NCBI GenBank assembly: GCA_003149915.1
Contig: QAMK01000032.1
Span: forward strand, 1-7,363
Origin: Bacillota bacterium
GTDB taxonomy: Bacteria; Bacillota_I; Bacilli_A; RF39; UBA660
DNA length: 7,363 nt
Direction: 5' to 3'
The notes under the pieces: model-generated
Databases searched by the model: none
Seen by the model: only the letters and a program-made list of their open reading frames with translations
Told to the model about the DNA's origin: nothing
Position numbers and translations under genes: made by a program
Shown: in pieces, positions 1-6,126 of the stretch
How positions within the stretch are numbered: the stretch's first letter is position 1
How the letters are laid out: every line of letters starts with the position of its first letter

Positions 1-765
1 TTGGGAAGAAGAAGCAGGGAACATTTCAATACCAAGAAAATCCATAATTCTTCCAAATTGAGTAGTTGGTTTTTCTTTACCTTCTAGTTGTTCTTCAAGC
101 GTAACTTTCTGAGACATAGCAGGGAAAAAGACAGAGTATTTATCAGGATATAAATACTTAGGACTTCCATAATTTGTAAGCATTTGTCTGAGTGCTTCTA
201 AATATCCCAAAAGACATTCATGTTCACACATATAAAGACCTAATATTTTGCCGGTTGCATCATCAATAAAACCATGAATAGAATATTTATGACCGTTTTG
301 AAACCAATCAAATGGTGTTCCGTCTGCCTGAACCAGTTCGCCTTCATATTCTTTTCTTTTTCGTCTTCTATGAGTTTTTCGATCTTTATGTTTCTTTTTG
401 GATTTAATTCCCTGAGTAGTGAGAATATTGTAAAGAGCAGTATAAGAAATCATGATATTTTCTCTTTCTTCTAATAATTCTTTAAAATGAGTAAAATTAG
501 TATCACAGTAATCTTGCGAGCATTTTAGTTCAATTATCTTCTTTTTGATATTTTCAGGAATTGTATGACTTGGTTGATGAAAATGATTTTTATGTTTAAT
601 TCCGATTTTGCCATTTTCTTTTACTGATTTCACTTTTCGCCAAATTTGTCTTTCAGAGATTTTTAAAGCGCTGGCGGCTTCTTTGCCAGTTCTTTTTCTA
701 TCGATGACAGATTGAATGATATTTAGTTGTTGTAATTCCATATTTGTGTAATAACTTCCTTTCAT
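1..765 (-). CDS. ISNCY-family (IS1202-like) DDE transposase, C-terminus off the left edge
   Basis: The minus strand is open for exactly 255 codons from the ATG at 765-763 to the window edge, with no stop. GGAGGTG lies five bases upstream of the ATG and supports this start. Residues about 10-48 form a helix-turn-helix (KRTGKEAASALKISERQIWR). A very basic stretch follows at about 121-139. The integrase-type catalytic core then begins with LVQADGTPFDWF (first Asp D148), GFIDDATGKILGL (166-177) and LYPDKYSVF (second Asp D208). These spacings and words are typical of ISNCY/IS1202 transposases. The visible protein ends in TQFGRIMDFLGIEMFPASS, which in this family comes just before the catalytic Glu, so that Glu and the rest of the C-terminus should lie off the left edge. 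The gene appears intact as far as it can be read. Family assignment is from motif recognition, not alignment. Confidence 0.88.
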   Translation of the reverse strand, partial: MKGSYYTNMELQQLNIIQSVIDRKRTGKEAASALKISERQIWRKVKSVKENGKIGIKHKNHFHQPSHTIPENIKKKIIELKCSQDYCDTNFTHFKELLEERENIMISYTALYNILTTQGIKSKKKHKDRKTHRRRKRKEYEGELVQADGTPFDWFQNGHKYSIHGFIDDATGKILGLYMCEHECLLGYLEALRQMLTNYGSPKYLYPDKYSVFFPAMSQKVTLEEQLEGKEKPTTQFGRIMDFLGIEMFPASSSQ

Positions 766-770
766 TTTTT

Positions 771-786
771 CACCTCCGATGAGGTG
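771..786 (-). promoter_or_regulatory. Hairpin covering the transposase ribosome binding site
   Basis: On the minus strand CACCTC (786-781), loop ATCG and GAGGTG (776-771) form a perfect 6-bp stem. Its 3' arm contains the Shine-Dalgarno sequence of the transposase starting at 765. A transcript entering from outside would carry the whole hairpin. A transcript from the element's own promoter (-10 at 794-789) should begin near 782, inside the 5' arm, and leave the ribosome site open. The folding consequence is inference; the inverted repeat is read directly. Confidence 0.6.
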
Positions 787-788
787 TT

Positions 789-817
789 ATTATAACTTAA
801 GATTATGACATATTCAA
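789..817 (-). promoter_or_regulatory. SigA-type promoter of the ISNCY-like transposase
   Basis: On the minus strand, -35 TTGAAT (817-812) and -10 TATAAT (794-789) are separated by 17 bp, close to the vegetative consensus. The expected start is near 782, about 17 bases upstream of the transposase ATG. The -35 lies inside the inner copy of the end repeat (804-829), so a protein bound there could affect transcription. Confidence 0.75.
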
Positions 818-856
818 AAGTTAATTACACTATGACATTATCACAAGTTAATTACA
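804..856. repeat. Tandem 26-bp repeat (27-bp period) at the IS end
   Basis: Copy A (804-829) and copy B (831-856) both begin TATGACAT and end AAGTTAATTACA. They differ at three positions out of 26: bases 9, 10 and 14 of the unit. One base separates them. The position, at the outer end of an IS beside the transposase promoter, suggests repeated transposase-binding sites, with TGTAATTAACTT as the inward-reading terminal sequence. Confidence 0.8.
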
Positions 857-873
857 TCCTAACATGCAAAAAA

Positions 874-902
874 TTTACATTTCCCAATGTCCATGGTATA
901 AT
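874..902 (+). promoter_or_regulatory. SigA-type promoter with extended -10 for the 943-3353 operon
   Basis: TTTACA (874-879) and TATAAT (897-902) have 17-bp spacing. TGG precedes the -10, giving an extended TGGTATAAT element. Transcription should start near 909, leaving a leader of about 34 bases that contains the AAGGGA ribosome site (931-936). This is the best promoter match in the host part of the window. Confidence 0.8.
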
Positions 903-942
903 GAACTAAGAATAATGATTACAAGAAAGCAAGGGAATTAAT

Positions 943-2325
943 ATGCAGCACATAACCTACATTAGTCAAGATGACCACTACAACTTAAGTCTTCGTTATT
1001 TTGAAAAAAATGATGACTTGTTAATTGAAATTCCACGATACGGAACAAATAAACGTACAGATGATGTCTTCATTGCACATCTAGCAAACGACATTGCTAG
1101 GAGAAAAGACCAAATCAAATTGATAACAGACAGCTTTCGAAACCATACTCGTTATAAACAAATTGCAATTGATGGTCAAATTGTGGTATTGGAAAATCCT
1201 GTGGCATTATTAAAGAGACCAGATTTTGCTAACTTGGAAGTCGCCTTAAGAAACCGCAAAAATGAAATTCGTCTAAAACAAGCAAAGTTAAAAACAGCTG
1301 CAATCAAAGCAACTGCTGCTATTGGCTCTTTAGTTTTTGCAGGAGCCGTCATCGGCATGGTCGCTCCTCAGGTAAAAGCCGCGCTCGATAAGAATCCAAC
1401 ATTGGTAGAAACCAGTGATCCATCTATGTCAGACAAGTTGCAACAAATCCCAGAAATGGCAGCATCTCAAGAGATCACTCCAGAGTCAGCAATTCCTCTA
1501 TCCACGACGGAAGAAGATCAAATAGAAACGGTTTCAAGTATGAACCAAGAGGAATATGTTCAACCAGAACCGGTAGTCATTCCAGACGAGATAGAAATCG
1601 GTTCAGATGATGTCACGTACGATGCCACTTCTCAAGATATGGTAACAGTATCCATACCAGAAAATGATTCTGCCGCAGCAGAAGTAAGTACTTCTGAGAC
1701 AAACTACATAGAATTCCTAGAAAATGCATATGGTATGACAGAAAACCAAATCGCAGAAATTTGCAATCATCAAAATTTAGATATGACAACCGCATCCTTC
1801 TCATCCGTACAAACTGCTATTTCCAATGTGTATTGGCAAAATGCCGGATTATTTACACCGTTAGAAGTATCATCTTCACCCGCAGATGTAGAACAGGAAA
1901 TTTATAAAGCGGCAACGGCATATGGTTTTACGAGTGATGAAGAAGTCGCAACCATCATTGCCATCTCACGTCTAGAGACAGGTCATTATACTTCTGAAAA
2001 TTTTCATAATTTAAACAACCTCGGAGGAGTACGAGATAATTCAGGAAACTTTATCCAATATGACACCATTTCTCAAGGTGCTATTGGTCTTGCTAAAAGT
2101 ATTGCTAGAATTAAAAACAACATGATTCAAAATGGCACGTACAATTCATCTCAGTCGTTGGCAACCAATATCGGACCAACCTTTTGTCCAAGTAACGAAT
2201 CCGTTGCTCCTTGGGCACCAACTGTCGATGAAATCAAAAATGAAATGTTGTCATCTGGTGAGTTAACATCAATTCGTACTGGTCAATCACAGACAACTGA
2301 AAACCAGCAAGGAGTTATGAAGTAA
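943..2325 (+). CDS. Membrane-anchored protein with an extracellular glucosaminidase/lysozyme-like domain
   Basis: The 460-residue protein starts at an ATG six bases after AAGGGA. Residues 1-115 are a charged, probably cytoplasmic region that I do not recognise; there is no N-terminal signal peptide. Residues about 118-143 form one hydrophobic segment (TAAIKATAAIGSLVFAGAVI) after a Lys/Arg-rich stretch, which suggests a type II membrane protein with its C-terminus outside. Residues about 150-250 are an acidic, Ser/Thr/Pro-rich linker. Residues about 312-435 resemble GH73 or related lysozyme-fold wall hydrolases: a candidate catalytic Glu, E345, in AISRLETGHYTS; the NNLGGVR motif at 358-364; and a terminal GPTFCPSNESVAPWAPTV segment of the kind seen in such domains. 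The likely role is cutting or remodelling peptidoglycan, but this is inferred from short motifs, and a non-catalytic wall-binding role is possible. Its stop overlaps the start of the next gene, so the two are probably made together. Confidence 0.8.
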   Translation: MQHITYISQDDHYNLSLRYFEKNDDLLIEIPRYGTNKRTDDVFIAHLANDIARRKDQIKLITDSFRNHTRYKQIAIDGQIVVLENPVALLKRPDFANLEVALRNRKNEIRLKQAKLKTAAIKATAAIGSLVFAGAVIGMVAPQVKAALDKNPTLVETSDPSMSDKLQQIPEMAASQEITPESAIPLSTTEEDQIETVSSMNQEEYVQPEPVVIPDEIEIGSDDVTYDATSQDMVTVSIPENDSAAAEVSTSETNYIEFLENAYGMTENQIAEICNHQNLDMTTASFSSVQTAISNVYWQNAGLFTPLEVSSSPADVEQEIYKAATAYGFTSDEEVATIIAISRLETGHYTSENFHNLNNLGGVRDNSGNFIQYDTISQGAIGLAKSIARIKNNMIQNGTYNSSQSLATNIGPTFCPSNESVAPWAPTVDEIKNEMLSSGELTSIRTGQSQTTENQQGVMK

Positions 2326-3353
2326 TGAAAGTTCTATTATATACTGAAAGTTTAAAAGCAATTTCCAAAAGTGGTTTAGGAAAAGCAATCAAGCATCAAA
2401 TGAAAGCCCTCGATTCTGCAAAAATTTCCTATACCAACGATCCCAACGAGCAGCCTTATGATGTGGCACATATCAATTTCTACTTGCTGAAAAGTTATCG
2501 TTTAGCAAAAAAATTACGAAAGCAAGATGTGCCTGTCGTCTACCATGCCCATTCCACAGAAGAAGACTTTAGAAACAGTTTTATCGGTTCCAATCTCGTT
2601 TCACCGTTATTTAAAAAATGGCTATGCAAGTGCTATAGACTAGGAGACATCATCATTACTCCGACAGAGTATTCCAAAAAACTACTAGAATCATACCATC
2701 TAAATCGAAAAATTTATGCGATTAGCAACGGCATTGAACTAGAATTTTTCAAACGAGATGAAAAAGGTGGCAAAGAGTTTCGAAAATATTACCATTATAA
2801 ACTAGAAGATAAAGTAATTGTAGGCATCGGTCTGTATCTAGAACGAAAAGGAATTTTAGACTTTGTAGAACTTGCCAAACGATTGCCGGAGTATCAATTC
2901 ATCTGGTTTGGGTATACACCGCTTTATACAGTCCCAAGTAAAATCAGAAAAGCGGTTCGCACCAAGTTACCGAATTTGAAATTTGCCGGATACGTCGAAC
3001 CAGCAATGATCAAAAAAGCCCTGAGTGGTTGTAATCTGTACCTATTTCCAACATTAGAAGAGACAGAAGGTATTCCAATTATTGAGGCATGTGCAATGAA
3101 AACACCAGCGCTAATTCGAGATATTCCCGTGTTTGATGGCTGGCTTCAAGATGGTGTAAACGTCTACAAAGCGAAAACAATCGATGAATTTGAAGATAAG
3201 ATCGTCCGTATCATCAATCACGATTTGAAAGATTTGACCGAAGAAGCATATCAAGTTGCCAAAGAGCGGGATATTAAAAACATTGGAAAACAACTAAAAC
3301 AAGTATATGAAGAAGCAATTCAAATGAAAAAAGATAGAGCACACACCAAATAA
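2325..3353 (+). CDS. Family 4 glycosyltransferase, probable diacylglycerol glycolipid synthase (CpoA-like)
   Basis: The 342-residue protein has a GT-B fold of the GT4 family. The N-terminal acceptor domain starts MKVLLYTESL, then SGLGKAIKHQMKALD (16-30). The block YHAHSTEEDFRNSFIGSN (73-90) is characteristic of the streptococcal/lactobacillal CpoA-type enzymes that add the second sugar to glucosyl-diacylglycerol. The C-terminal nucleotide-sugar domain has GLYLERKG (169-176) and the EX7E motif, E246 and E254 in EETEGIPIIEA. There is no membrane segment; such enzymes work at the inner face of the membrane using a UDP-sugar. The start ATG overlaps the previous stop (TAATG), and AAGGAG (2309-2314) lies ten bases upstream, so translation is probably coupled. 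GT4 membership is firm. The exact acceptor and sugar cannot be read from sequence; a first-step glucosyltransferase or another lipid or wall glycosylation role remains possible. Confidence 0.93.
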   Translation: MKVLLYTESLKAISKSGLGKAIKHQMKALDSAKISYTNDPNEQPYDVAHINFYLLKSYRLAKKLRKQDVPVVYHAHSTEEDFRNSFIGSNLVSPLFKKWLCKCYRLGDIIITPTEYSKKLLESYHLNRKIYAISNGIELEFFKRDEKGGKEFRKYYHYKLEDKVIVGIGLYLERKGILDFVELAKRLPEYQFIWFGYTPLYTVPSKIRKAVRTKLPNLKFAGYVEPAMIKKALSGCNLYLFPTLEETEGIPIIEACAMKTPALIRDIPVFDGWLQDGVNVYKAKTIDEFEDKIVRIINHDLKDLTEEAYQVAKERDIKNIGKQLKQVYEEAIQMKKDRAHTK

Positions 3354-3373
3354 AAAATTCTCAAAATCAGACA

Positions 3374-3396
3374 AAAAAGAAGTCCCAAGAGTATTC
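3374..3396. terminator. Left half of an interrupted bidirectional terminator
   Basis: AAAAAGAAGTC (3374-3384) is the exact reverse complement of GACTTCTTTTT at 4920-4930. AGTATTC (3390-3396) pairs with GAATGCT at 4908-4914 with one G-T wobble. Removing the ISL3 element and one copy of its target duplication brings the halves together. The result is a two-part hairpin with A- and T-runs on its flanks, between two convergent genes: a typical bidirectional Rho-independent terminator. It lies 20 bases after the glycosyltransferase stop. Confidence 0.8.
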
Positions 3397-3404
3397 AAGA
3401 CAGA
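3397..3404. repeat. ISL3 target-site duplication, left copy
   Basis: AAGACAGA directly abuts the left inverted repeat and is identical to 4902-4909. Eight bases is the duplication length usual for ISL3 elements. Confidence 0.95.
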
Positions 3405-3429
3405 GGTTCAATGTCAAGTAGTGTTGGTG
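3405..3429 (+). repeat. ISL3 left terminal inverted repeat
   Basis: Read inward it starts GGTTCAAT and ends TAGTGTTGGTG (3419-3429). It matches the right end at 20 of 25 positions, with the outer five and inner eleven bases identical. Confidence 0.92.
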
Positions 3430-3463
3430 AAACCAAAAACTAATGATAAATGAACTGTTGATG

Positions 3464-3490
3464 GGAAGTGTTTATAACACTTCCTTTTTT
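3464..3490 (+). terminator. Inward-facing Rho-independent terminator at the left end of the ISL3 element
   Basis: GGAAGTGTT (3464-3472), loop TAT, AACACTTCC (3476-3484), then six T (3485-3490). The T-run makes it a terminator for plus-strand transcription only, that is for transcripts arriving from the 943-3353 operon; on the minus strand no T-run follows the hairpin. It would stop antisense transcription into the transposase gene and could stand in for the interrupted host terminator. Confidence 0.85.
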
Positions 3491-4775
3491 ATGCAGCTAA
3501 AGGATTAAATAAACCTTTAATAAGCATAATTCTCGCTTTGAGATGGGAAAATTTTCTGTATCCATAAGCAGTATGTTTAATTTGTTTGATTACATTATTT
3601 GTTCCTTCGACGATACCGTTAGAAAAGTCATAATCAAAAGCATTAGCTAGATACTTTTTCATGTCCAATAGAGTTTTATTACATTTTTTAGCATAGATGG
3701 ATATATCAGAAGAAGGATTATCAATAATAGAAAAGAATTTATTCTTATCACGATTTCTAAGAGATTTTAGAAGACCTTGATAATAATTGTAAGTAACAAA
3801 CAATTCATGATTAGTGTTAATGAGATAAGTTATAATATAATCTTCCGTGACATATTTTCTAAAATAATGAGAATAAAATTGAGTTGAAGTGTCTAAGTCA
3901 TCTTCACATTTCAGAATTAATTTCCAATATTTTTTGAATTTGTTATAGTTTTTATTGGATTTCTTACATAATTGAATTCTTGTTTTATCTAATGCATTTC
4001 TAAATTGAATTACGATATGGAAACGGTCGGGGACGATAGTTGCATTTCTGAAAAGTTTATGCATTAAAATGTAGTATGGCTTGTAAAGATCCATAGTAAT
4101 AAATTCAACTTTATCTCTTTCTTGCTTTGAATATCTTTTAAAATAATGTTCAATATCTATAGATTTCCTACTATTATTAATGTCAAAAATACGTTTAGAT
4201 GAATGATTCACAATAATAAAAGCCATTCTGCTGATTGTATCTTTGGTGGCAGAAAATTCATCAATGCCAAAAGAGGTAGGTAAGAGACCATTATTCTTTA
4301 TTAATTTATCTTGAGAGATATCGTGTAAAATACGATTAACAGAATTAGTGGAAATATTGTTACGTTTAGCAATCTCTAATTCGCTTCCTTTATTCATTAA
4401 GTCTAAGATAACACTTGTTCTAGTATTGATAGAAATTTGTTTGCGAAACTTAACAATGTTAGTAGAAGCAGTAAAAGTAGAATGACAATGTTTGCAATAG
4501 AATCGTTGTTTATCTAAAATTAACAAAGTGTTATAGTTAGAAACTTTAGGCAACTTAATTTTACAGTTCTTTTTCCAGTTCCATTTGATAATATCGTCAA
4601 AACCTTCATTAACGCATCCACATTTGGGACAAAATTCTGGTGTATAAGTTAGATAACCACGAAAGATTTTAGTAACAGTATTGTTAATTTTGACATTTTC
4701 TAAACAATTTTCATAAAAATAGATATTATCATCTTTAATATTTAGAATATTTTTAGTATAATCAGTATGAGTCAT
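3489..4775 (-). CDS. ISL3-family transposase, full length
   Basis: The 428-residue protein is a normal length for ISL3 transposases. The N-terminal zinc-binding region has CPKC (49-52) and CKHC (94-97). A helix-turn-helix lies at about 133-150 (LEIAKRNNISTNSVNRIL). The DDE catalytic core shows GIDEFS (D172), TMDLYKPY (D229), the conserved PDRFH block (249-253) and IVEGTNN (E390), followed by IKQIKHTAYGYRKFSHLKAR, a family signature. It catalyses cut-and-paste movement of the 3405-4901 element. The start at 4775 has AAGGGA nine bases upstream and an extended -10 promoter 39 bases upstream. No frameshift or stop is seen, and all three catalytic acids are present, so the enzyme may be functional. 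Codon use is very AT-rich compared with the flanking operon, which fits a mobile gene. Confidence 0.96.
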   Translation of the reverse strand: MTHTDYTKNILNIKDDNIYFYENCLENVKINNTVTKIFRGYLTYTPEFCPKCGCVNEGFDDIIKWNWKKNCKIKLPKVSNYNTLLILDKQRFYCKHCHSTFTASTNIVKFRKQISINTRTSVILDLMNKGSELEIAKRNNISTNSVNRILHDISQDKLIKNNGLLPTSFGIDEFSATKDTISRMAFIIVNHSSKRIFDINNSRKSIDIEHYFKRYSKQERDKVEFITMDLYKPYYILMHKLFRNATIVPDRFHIVIQFRNALDKTRIQLCKKSNKNYNKFKKYWKLILKCEDDLDTSTQFYSHYFRKYVTEDYIITYLINTNHELFVTYNYYQGLLKSLRNRDKNKFFSIIDNPSSDISIYAKKCNKTLLDMKKYLANAFDYDFSNGIVEGTNNVIKQIKHTAYGYRKFSHLKARIMLIKGLFNPLAA

Positions 4776-4813
4776 TTAATCAGATCCCTTCAGTGTTTTT
4801 TTGTTCAAGTTAC

Positions 4814-4822
4814 ATTGTATCA
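4814..4822 (-). promoter_or_regulatory. Probable extended -10 promoter of the ISL3 transposase
   Basis: On the minus strand TGATACAAT contains an extended -10 (TGN followed by TACAAT). No good -35 is seen 17 bp upstream. It lies between the inward terminator at 4890-4852 and the transposase start at 4775, where a promoter is needed. Confidence 0.5.
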
Positions 4823-4851
4823 TAGGTTTCTGATATGACTCTTTTTTAATT

Positions 4852-4890
4852 AAAAATAGTGTTGATGATTTTTATCCACCAACACTATTT
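4852..4890 (-). terminator. Inward-facing hairpin/terminator at the right end of the ISL3 element
   Basis: On the minus strand AAATAGTGTTG (4890-4880) pairs perfectly with CAACACTATTT (4864-4854), an 11-bp stem. The loop is 15 bases, and a short T-run (4856-4852) overlaps the 3' arm. It faces transcripts coming from the SEDS gene and ends before the transposase promoter, so it could block read-through expression. The 5' arm is built from the inner part of the terminal inverted repeat. The stem is AT-rich, so termination strength is uncertain. Confidence 0.55.
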
Positions 4891-4901
4891 ATTATAGAAC
4901 C
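4877..4901 (-). repeat. ISL3 right terminal inverted repeat
   Basis: Read inward on the minus strand it starts GGTTCTAT and ends TAGTGTTGGTG (4887-4877), matching the left end at 20 of 25 positions. Confidence 0.92.
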
Positions 4902-4909
4902 AAGACAGA
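4902..4909. repeat. ISL3 target-site duplication, right copy
   Basis: AAGACAGA is identical to 3397-3404 and directly abuts the right inverted repeat. Confidence 0.95.
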
Positions 4910-4930
4910 ATGCTTATCAGACTTCTTTTT
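4908..4930. terminator. Right half of the interrupted bidirectional terminator
   Basis: GAATGCT (4908-4914) and GACTTCTTTTT (4920-4930) complement the arms at 3390-3396 and 3384-3374. The right arm overlaps the last codons of the SEDS gene (Glu, Val, stop at 4925-4917), so part of this terminator lies inside a coding sequence. Confidence 0.78.
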
Positions 4931-6017
4931 GAATGGCATAAAATAGACCAAACGAGATGCTGTAGGATAATAAGGAAGAACCACCGTAACTGATAAAGGG
5001 AAGAGTGATTCCCATGATTGGCAAAAGACCAATGTTCATTCCAATGTTTTGAATTTGTCCAAATGCAATCGTTGCCAGCAATCCAATCCATAAAAATTTA
5101 GAAATCCCATGTCCCTTTTCGGCCATCTTAAAAATGGAGTAGTCGAACACCACTAATACAAGTAAAAATAGAACGGTTCCGATAAGTCCGACACTACTCG
5201 CAAACACAGAAAAGATAAAGTCAGTGGCGGGTTCTGGAAAATAAAGTGGTAAAGAACCATGCCCGAATAACCCAGCAGAACCGATTGCTACCAATGCATT
5301 TTCCAGTTGCATACTCGTTCCATCGCGAAAATCTTTTAATCGATTCAAGCGATAATAGATATTAGAAGAAAAAATTTGAATGAACAGTTCCTCTTGAAAG
5401 AAATATAAGTAAAGAAAGATAGCGAGTAACACGACGACAGTACCGCCGATAATCCAAAACCAGCGCTTACTTAATTTAGAACAAAAGAGCATGACAACTG
5501 CAATGAAAGTGTAGATAAAGATAGAACCTGTATCCGGTTGCAAAAAGGTAAGAACGACTGGCAACAGTAAATAAAATCCCATCTTACACAAAAAGAAAAA
5601 TTCTTGTTTAAAAGTAACTTTCCGACGTTTGTTAAATGCATCGATTTCTTTCGCAAATAACAGAACCAAACTGATTTTCATAAATTCGCATGGTTCAATG
5701 CTACCTAAGTAGGGAATGACATACCAACAGCGACTATTGTTAATGCTTGTACCAAAAAATAACAGTCCAACGAGAGATAGAATCATGAAGGCATAAAAAG
5801 GATAGATTCCTTTGATAATCCATTTGGCAGGTACCTTGGTGAGAATCCAAAAGATGACGATTCCTAATCCATACCAGAGTAACTGCTTTACGGCCAAATT
5901 TCCCAAACTAGGATTGATGTAAAGTCTTGCCGCATAAATACTGTAAATACTGACAATCATAAAAATAAAGACACACAAAATTTGAGTCCAATTCCATTTA
6001 ATTCTTTTTTTATACAT
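4917..6017 (-). CDS. SEDS-family peptidoglycan glycosyltransferase (RodA/FtsW/SpoVE type)
   Basis: The 366-residue polytopic membrane protein (about ten hydrophobic segments) polymerises lipid II glycan strands, normally with a class B penicillin-binding protein. Family marks are SRCWYVIPYLGSIEPCEFMK (95-114, the usual RW...QPSEF..K block), LQPDTGS (159-165), RLNRLKDF...NALVAIGSAGLFGHG (223-254), PEPATDFIFS (261-270) with the expected catalytic Asp D266, and GLLPIMGITLPFISYGGSS (330-348). I chose the ATG at 6017 over an in-frame ATG at 6038 because AAGGGTGG lies six bases upstream of 6017, while the upstream ATG lacks a well-spaced ribosome site. RodA (elongation), FtsW (division) and SpoVE (spore cortex) cannot be safely told apart here; the length and TDFIF wording slightly favour RodA. 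No partner PBP gene is in the window. The gene converges on the 943-3353 operon, and the ISL3 copy now sits just past its stop. Confidence 0.93.
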   Translation of the reverse strand: MYKKRIKWNWTQILCVFIFMIVSIYSIYAARLYINPSLGNLAVKQLLWYGLGIVIFWILTKVPAKWIIKGIYPFYAFMILSLVGLLFFGTSINNSRCWYVIPYLGSIEPCEFMKISLVLLFAKEIDAFNKRRKVTFKQEFFFLCKMGFYLLLPVVLTFLQPDTGSIFIYTFIAVVMLFCSKLSKRWFWIIGGTVVVLLAIFLYLYFFQEELFIQIFSSNIYYRLNRLKDFRDGTSMQLENALVAIGSAGLFGHGSLPLYFPEPATDFIFSVFASSVGLIGTVLFLLVLVVFDYSIFKMAEKGHGISKFLWIGLLATIAFGQIQNIGMNIGLLPIMGITLPFISYGGSSLLSYSISFGLFYAIQKEV

Positions 6018-6126
6018 GGTAACCACCCTTATTAGCATTTCCGAAATTGCAAAAAATTATCCTGTGTTTTAGAAAATGAATTCTGTTTTATCGTATCTAT
6101 GCATACAGTAAAGATAGGAGGTTAAG
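6018..6126. other. Divergent intergenic region between the SEDS and YolD-like genes
   Basis: These 109 bases must hold promoters for both directions. On the plus strand TTGCAA (6047-6052), 17 bp and TAGAAA (6070-6075) form only a weak SigA match. On the minus strand a GATAAT occurs near 6059-6064 without a convincing -35. AGGAGG for the plus-strand gene is at 6117-6122. No firm promoter is assigned. Confidence 0.4.

Larger units (their letters stand above)
1..856 (-). mobile_element. ISNCY/IS1202-like insertion sequence, partial (transposase-start end only)
   Basis: This is the promoter-proximal end of an insertion sequence whose transposase runs leftward off the window. The right boundary is placed at 856. 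The outermost copy of the end repeat closes there, so that read inward the element starts TGTAATTAACTTGTGATAAT. A second copy of the same repeat ends at 829, so the true tip could be 829. The opposite end and any target duplication lie outside the window, so the boundary is inferred rather than proven. The host promoter begins about 18 bp beyond 856, so the insertion lies just upstream of the 943-3353 operon without breaking it. Confidence 0.75.
3405..4901 (-). mobile_element. Complete ISL3-family insertion sequence, 1497 bp
   Basis: The element is bounded by 25-bp imperfect inverted repeats beginning GGTTC and by a perfect 8-bp direct repeat, AAGACAGA. It has one full-length transposase gene on the minus strand. 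Length, single gene, GG-starting ends and 8-bp duplication all fit ISL3. The unmutated duplication and intact reading frame suggest a fairly recent insertion and possible activity. The insertion breaks neither neighbouring coding sequence: the target lies 43 bases past the glycosyltransferase stop and seven bases past the SEDS gene stop. Confidence 0.95.

Noticed and set aside
274..474. 66-codon plus-strand open frame
   Set aside because: It lies entirely antisense to the ISNCY-like transposase, with no ribosome site and low-complexity Phe/Ser content.
857..900. A dif/Xer-like site at the ISNCY/IS1202-like end, since some such elements are reported near Xer sites
   Set aside because: No 28-bp dif-like sequence is visible; this stretch is explained by the operon promoter.
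1176..3293. Short minus-strand open frames opposite the 943-3353 operon
   Set aside because: They have no ribosome sites or recognisable content and lie opposite two well-supported genes.
4885..5656. Minus-strand open frames of 61 and 68 codons
   Set aside because: They are out-of-frame shadows of the SEDS gene, which has full family motifs across the region.
6018..6038. Longer start for the SEDS gene at 6038
   Set aside because: It would add seven residues, but it lacks a well-spaced ribosome site, whereas AAGGGTGG is correctly placed for the ATG at 6017.
6102..6109. CATACAGT as a SigE-type -10 for the YolD-like gene
   Set aside because: The -10 word fits, but no matching -35 is found at the right distance, and the start would fall at the Shine-Dalgarno itself, leaving almost no leader.
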